Source: an uncultured Caldilineales bacterium
GTDB taxonomy: Bacteria > Chloroflexota > Anaerolineae > JAAEKA01
Length of the DNA: 8,059 nucleotides
NCBI GenBank assembly: GCA_937907455.1
Contig: CALESQ010000044.1
Span: 1-8,059, forward strand
Direction: 5' to 3'
The notes beneath the pieces were generated by a model. That model was not told where the DNA came from. It saw only the letters and a list, made by a program, of their open reading frames with translations, and did no database searches. Shown here in pieces: positions 5,318-8,059 of the stretch. The position numbers and the translations under genes were made by a program. Each line of letters starts with the position of its first letter. The stretch's first letter is position 1.

Positions 5318-5749
5318 ATGCCGCGTGAATACCCTGACTATCCCCTGCCCGCGGTGGCTGCGGTGATTCTGCATCACGACAGCGTGCTGCTGGTGCAGCG
5401 TGGCCGTGAGCCAGCCCGCGGGTTGTGGGGCTTGCCCGGCGGTGCCGTGGAACTGGGCGAAACTGTACAGGCTGCCTTGCGCCGTGAAGTGCGTGAAGAA
5501 TGCGGCCTGGAGATCGAAATCGGTCCGCTGCTGGCTGTGTTCGAGCCGATGCAGCAGGATGCTGACGGTCGCCTGCGCTTTCACTACGTGGTACTGGACT
5601 ATCTGGCCAGTCCCCGCGGTGGTGAGCTGCGTGCCGGCGATGACGCTGCTCAGGTGCGTTGGTTGCCGCTGACTGAACTTGATGCCTGGCCCGTACCAGA
5701 GGAAACAAAACGGGTGATCAGGCAGGGCGTTTCTGTCGGGACGGGCTAG
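5318..5749 (+). CDS. Nudix hydrolase (MutT/ADP-ribose-pyrophosphatase type)
   Basis: A 143-residue cytoplasmic Nudix hydrolase. The full signature G-x5-E-x7-R-E-U-x-E-E-x-G-U is present at residues 42-64 (G42, E48, R56, E57, E60, E61, G63), with the metal-binding glutamates intact, and WGLPGG precedes it. These enzymes cleave a nucleoside diphosphate linked to another group; the usual strand VAAVILHHDSVLLVQRG opens the fold and WLPLTEL lies near the C-terminus. The exact substrate (ADP-ribose, an oxidised nucleotide, a nucleotide sugar) cannot be told. The ATG at 5318 gives the N-terminus MPREYPDYPLPAV typical of the family; a TTG at 5300 would add six residues. Neither has a good ribosome-binding site. 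It follows the large reductase gene by 74 bases on the same strand with no strong terminator between, so co-transcription is likely. Confidence 0.93.
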   Translation: MPREYPDYPLPAVAAVILHHDSVLLVQRGREPARGLWGLPGGAVELGETVQAALRREVREECGLEIEIGPLLAVFEPMQQDADGRLRFHYVVLDYLASPRGGELRAGDDAAQVRWLPLTELDAWPVPEETKRVIRQGVSVGTG

Positions 5750-5789
5750 CTCTGTTTGGCTGTTCGCTGCATATTGGCTTGTGGCGAAT

Positions 5790-5818
5790 TTGACCGATTT
5801 GCCATGCTGTAGTATGAT
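5790..5818 (+). promoter_or_regulatory. Sigma-70 promoter of groES-groEL
   Basis: TTGACC (5790-5795) and TATGAT (5813-5818), both five-of-six matches, are separated by 17 bases. The start point should fall near 5825, at the left edge of the CIRCE element. No sigma-32-type heat-shock promoter is needed, in line with HrcA/CIRCE control of a vegetative promoter. Confidence 0.85.
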
Positions 5819-5825
5819 TACCCCG

Positions 5826-5852
5826 TTAGCACTCGGAAGTTGAGAGTGCTAA
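5826..5852. promoter_or_regulatory. CIRCE operator (HrcA-binding site)
   Basis: TTAGCACTC (5826-5834), nine bases, GAGTGCTAA (5844-5852): an exact match to the CIRCE consensus. The symmetry continues three more pairs outward (CCG at 5823-5825, CGG at 5853-5855), giving 12-bp arms. The HrcA repressor binds this site and releases it on heat stress when GroEL is occupied, so the operon is titrated by its own product. It directly follows the -10 box at the expected start point. hrcA itself is not in the window. Confidence 0.97.
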
Positions 5853-5877
5853 CGGTTTGTTTTTTATAGGCAACAAC

Positions 5878-5894
5878 GAGACACCTGCTGTCTC
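5878..5894 (+). other. Small hairpin in the groES leader
   Basis: GAGACA (5878-5883) pairs with TGTCTC (5889-5894) around a five-base loop, 15 bases before the groES Shine-Dalgarno. It could influence translation or be incidental. Confidence 0.3.
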
Positions 5895-5920
5895 ACAAAC
5901 TATCTTACAGGAGCAAGACC

Positions 5921-6208
5921 ATGAAACTTAAGCCGTTAGGCGACCGCTTGCTGGTAAAGCCGGTTGAACAGGAAGAAAAGACCGCCTCCGGTATTATTCT
6001 GCCGGAAACCGCCAAAGAAAAGCCCCAGGAGGGTGAAGTGTTGGCCGCCGGTCCTGGCAGCCGCAAAGAAGACGGCAGCCGCATTGCCATGGATGTAGCC
6101 GTGGGTGACCGCGTGCTTTATGCCAAGTATGCCGGCACCGAGATCAAAATGGACGGCGTGAAGTACCTGATCCTGCGCGAAAGCGATGTGCTGGCAGTTG
6201 TCGGCTAA
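5921..6208 (+). CDS. groES: Co-chaperonin GroES (Cpn10)
   Basis: A 95-residue co-chaperonin of the usual length. It forms a heptameric lid over GroEL and closes the folding chamber in the cytoplasm. The N-terminus MKLKPLGDRLLVKPVEQEEKT, the mobile loop at about 18-34 with the GroEL-contacting GIIL (24-27), the roof segment around residues 45-55 (GPGSRKEDGSR) and the C-terminal LRESDVLAVVG are all present. AGGAG at 5909-5913 supports the start. It is the first gene of the CIRCE-controlled operon and is followed by groEL after 52 bases. Nothing is missing or unusual. Confidence 0.98.
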   Translation: MKLKPLGDRLLVKPVEQEEKTASGIILPETAKEKPQEGEVLAAGPGSRKEDGSRIAMDVAVGDRVLYAKYAGTEIKMDGVKYLILRESDVLAVVG

Positions 6209-6260
6209 TCGCACGCCAGCGCTTGATTTTAATACCAGACATCTTAAGGAGTTTTAGATA

Positions 6261-7907
6261 ATGGCAAAGCAATTGATTTTCGCCGAGGAAGCGCGCCGTA
6301 ACCTGAAGATTGGTGTAGACGCCCTCGCCAATGCCGTGAAGACCACCCTCGGCCCCAAGGGCCGCAACGTTGCCCTGGACAAGAAATGGGGCGCGCCTAC
6401 CATCACCCATGACGGCGTCACCGTGGCCAAGGAAATCGAACTGGAAGATCCCTATCAGAACATGGGCGCCCAGTTGCTGAAGGAAGCTGCCACCAAGACC
6501 AATGACATCGCTGGCGACGGCACCACCACCGCCACTGTGCTGGCTCAGACCATCGTCAACGAGGGTTTGAAGAACGTAGCCGCAGGCGCTAACCCCATGC
6601 TGCTGAAGCGCGGCATCGAGCGCGGCGTGGCTGTGCTGGCCGAGGCCATTCGCGAGCAGGCCATCGAGATCAGCACCAAAGACGAGATCGCGGCCGTGGC
6701 CGCCATCTCTGCTCAGGATGCCGAGATTGGCAGCCTGCTGGCCGATGTGATGGAAAAGGTTGGCAAAGACGGCGTGATCACGGTCGAGGAAAGCAAGACC
6801 GGTCTGGCCTTTGAAACCGAGTATGTCGAGGGTATGCAGTTTGACCGCGGCTACATCTCGCCCTATTTCGTCACCAACCCCGAGCGCATGGAAGCCGAAC
6901 AGGAAGATCCCTACATCCTCCTGACCGACAAGAAAATCTCCGCCGCGGCCGATATCGTGCCCGTGCTGGAGAAGCTGATCCAGGTAGGCAAGCGCGATCT
7001 GGTGATCATCGCCGAGGATATTGACAGCGAAGCGCTGGCGACCCTGGTGCTGAACAAGCTGCGCGGCGTCTTCAACGTGCTGGCGATCAAGGCCCCTGGC
7101 TTTGGCGACCGCCGCAAGGCGATGCTGCAGGATATGGCGATTCTCACCGGTGCGCAGGTGATCACCGAAGAGATGGGCCGCAAGCTGGAAACCACTCAGC
7201 TCAGCGATCTGGGCCGCGCCGATAAGATTGTTGCCACCAAAGACGACACCACCATTGTGGGCGGCGCCGGTGACGACAAGCAGATCCGCGCCCGTATCGA
7301 GCAGATCAAGGTGGAAATTGACAACAGCACCAGCGACTACGACAAAGAGAAGCTGCAAGAGCGCCTGGCCAAGCTGGCCGGTGGTGTGGCCATCATTCGC
7401 GTGGGTGCTGCCACCGAGGTGGAGCTGAAAGAAAAGAAGCACCGCGTGGAAGACGCCTTGAGCGCCACCCGCGCCGCAGTGGAAGAAGGCATTGTGCCGG
7501 GCGGCGGCGTGGCTTTGGTCAACGCAGTGGCTTCCCTGGAGAAGGCCGAGAAGGGTGCTGAGGGTGATATTCTCACTGGCGTGCGCATTCTGCGCCGCGC
7601 CCTGGAAGAGCCGATGCGCCAGATCGCTGCTAACGCCGGGAAAGACGGCGCGGTGACCGTGGAAACAGTGCGCCGCCTGCAGAAAGAGCAGGGCAACAGC
7701 CGCTTGGGCTACGATGTGATCACCGAGCAGTACATGGACCTGGTGAATGCCGGTATCATTGATCCGGCCAAGGTGACCCGCGGCGGTTTGGAGAACGCGG
7801 CCAGCATTGCGGCTATGATCCTCACCACCGAGGCCCTGATCACTGACATTCCTGAGAAGGACAAGGCCCCTGCCATGCCTCCGGGCGGCGGCGGCATGGA
7901 CTTCTAA
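6261..7907 (+). CDS. groEL: Chaperonin GroEL (Cpn60)
   Basis: A full-length 548-residue group I chaperonin that, with GroES, folds proteins in an ATP-driven double-ring chamber. Family landmarks are in place: TTLGPKGRNV (28-37) and GDGTTTA (85-91) at the ATP site, the catalytic aspartate D398 in the VEDALSATRAA segment, GIVPGGGVAL just after it, and a glycine-rich end, PPGGGGMDF. The C-terminus ends in one short glycine run rather than several GGM repeats. TAAGGAG (6245-6251) supports the ATG. It is co-transcribed with groES and controlled by CIRCE. A long hairpin follows 28 bases after the stop. Only one copy is visible here; whether the genome has a second groEL is unknown. Confidence 0.99.
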   Translation: MAKQLIFAEEARRNLKIGVDALANAVKTTLGPKGRNVALDKKWGAPTITHDGVTVAKEIELEDPYQNMGAQLLKEAATKTNDIAGDGTTTATVLAQTIVNEGLKNVAAGANPMLLKRGIERGVAVLAEAIREQAIEISTKDEIAAVAAISAQDAEIGSLLADVMEKVGKDGVITVEESKTGLAFETEYVEGMQFDRGYISPYFVTNPERMEAEQEDPYILLTDKKISAAADIVPVLEKLIQVGKRDLVIIAEDIDSEALATLVLNKLRGVFNVLAIKAPGFGDRRKAMLQDMAILTGAQVITEEMGRKLETTQLSDLGRADKIVATKDDTTIVGGAGDDKQIRARIEQIKVEIDNSTSDYDKEKLQERLAKLAGGVAIIRVGAATEVELKEKKHRVEDALSATRAAVEEGIVPGGGVALVNAVASLEKAEKGAEGDILTGVRILRRALEEPMRQIAANAGKDGAVTVETVRRLQKEQGNSRLGYDVITEQYMDLVNAGIIDPAKVTRGGLENAASIAAMILTTEALITDIPEKDKAPAMPPGGGGMDF

Positions 7908-7935
7908 ATACTCTTCAGAAATGACATGGCAGGCA

Positions 7936-7975
7936 GGCTCGGCAAGGAGATTGGCAACAATCTCTTAGCCGGGCC
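7936..7975 (+). terminator. Long GNRA-capped hairpin after groEL
   Basis: GGCTCGGCAAGGAGATTG (7936-7953) pairs with CAATCTCTTAGCCGGGCC (7958-7975): 18 positions with two G-U pairs and a single A-A mismatch, closed by the tetraloop GCAA, which belongs to the very stable GNRA class. It begins 28 bases after the groEL stop. There is no T run after it, so it is either a terminator acting without one or an RNA-stabilising 3' structure. Confidence 0.6.
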
Positions 7976-8027
7976 AGAACGCCAACCTGTTTCTGGATAG
8001 AGAATAAGTACACAGGAAATTAAGTAT

Positions 8028-8056
8028 TTGACATATCTTCTTTTGTGAGGGATACT
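8028..8056 (+). promoter_or_regulatory. Promoter for a gene beyond the window edge
   Basis: TTGACA (8028-8033), a perfect -35 box, is followed after 17 bases by GATACT (8051-8056), a four-of-six -10 box. The surrounding DNA is AT-rich relative to the neighbouring genes. Its gene would lie past 8059, so the assignment rests on the motifs alone. Confidence 0.5.
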
Positions 8057-8059
8057 CAC

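Noticed and set aside
4110..5708. 532-codon open frame on the - strand across the reductase and Nudix genes
   Set aside because: It is antisense to two genes with clear family motifs, spans the gap between them, has no ribosome-binding site or recognisable domain, and its Gly/Ala/Arg/His-rich composition is what a GC-biased third position produces on the opposite strand.
6144..7442. 432-codon open frame on the - strand across groES and groEL
   Set aside because: Entirely antisense to groEL, rich in His, Gly, Leu and Gln without motifs; a well-known kind of shadow frame in GC-rich groEL genes.
1..8059. CRISPR array, transposon, integrase, tRNA or rRNA
   Set aside because: I looked for regularly spaced direct repeats, terminal inverted repeats flanking transposase-like frames and RNA gene landmarks on both strands and saw none.

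Overview
The window reads as ordinary chromosomal DNA from a moderately GC-rich bacterium, most likely a member of the Chloroflexota (Anaerolineae/Caldilineae-like). This placement is an inference from protein style: a GEVED-domain surface protein with a C-terminal membrane anchor, WPWYY-type ferredoxins, a quinate-dehydrogenase-like protein, and a groESL operon under CIRCE control. No rRNA or tRNA is visible to confirm it. All genes with support lie on the + strand. I see no transposase, integrase, CRISPR array or RNA gene.

Layout. Positions 1-647 hold the 3' end of a secreted, membrane-anchored surface protein, closed by a strong hairpin at 668-701. Positions 797-1012 encode a small ribbon-helix-helix (RHH) protein with palindromes in front of it. 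Positions 1013-1312 are non-coding: a candidate terminator, a clear sigma-70 promoter overlapped by an inverted repeat, and a long leader. Positions 1313-2005 encode a Crp/Fnr-family regulator. A near-consensus promoter (2047-2075) then drives two tandem paralogous ferredoxin genes (2179-2529, 2567-2839), followed by a 17-bp perfect inverted repeat. Positions 3054-5243 encode a 729-residue fusion: a quinate-5-dehydrogenase-like N-terminal half, an acyl-ACP-reductase-like C-terminal half and a C-terminal membrane segment. A Nudix hydrolase follows (5318-5749). A textbook heat-shock promoter with CIRCE drives groES (5921-6208) and groEL (6261-7907). The window ends with a long GNRA-capped hairpin and a promoter for whatever lies beyond.

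How the parts may work together. The Crp/Fnr regulator sits directly upstream of two ferredoxins with a palindrome at their predicted start site, so control of the redox genes by their neighbour is a reasonable but untested idea. The ferredoxins and the large two-domain oxidoreductase next to them could belong to one redox or lipid-related process, but a strong terminator-like repeat separates them and nothing in sequence proves a functional link. The groESL unit is self-contained. The most unusual items are the two-domain membrane-anchored reductase, the CIRCE element that also looks like an intrinsic terminator hairpin, and the paired ferredoxins that lack one cysteine of the classic 7Fe ferredoxin pattern.
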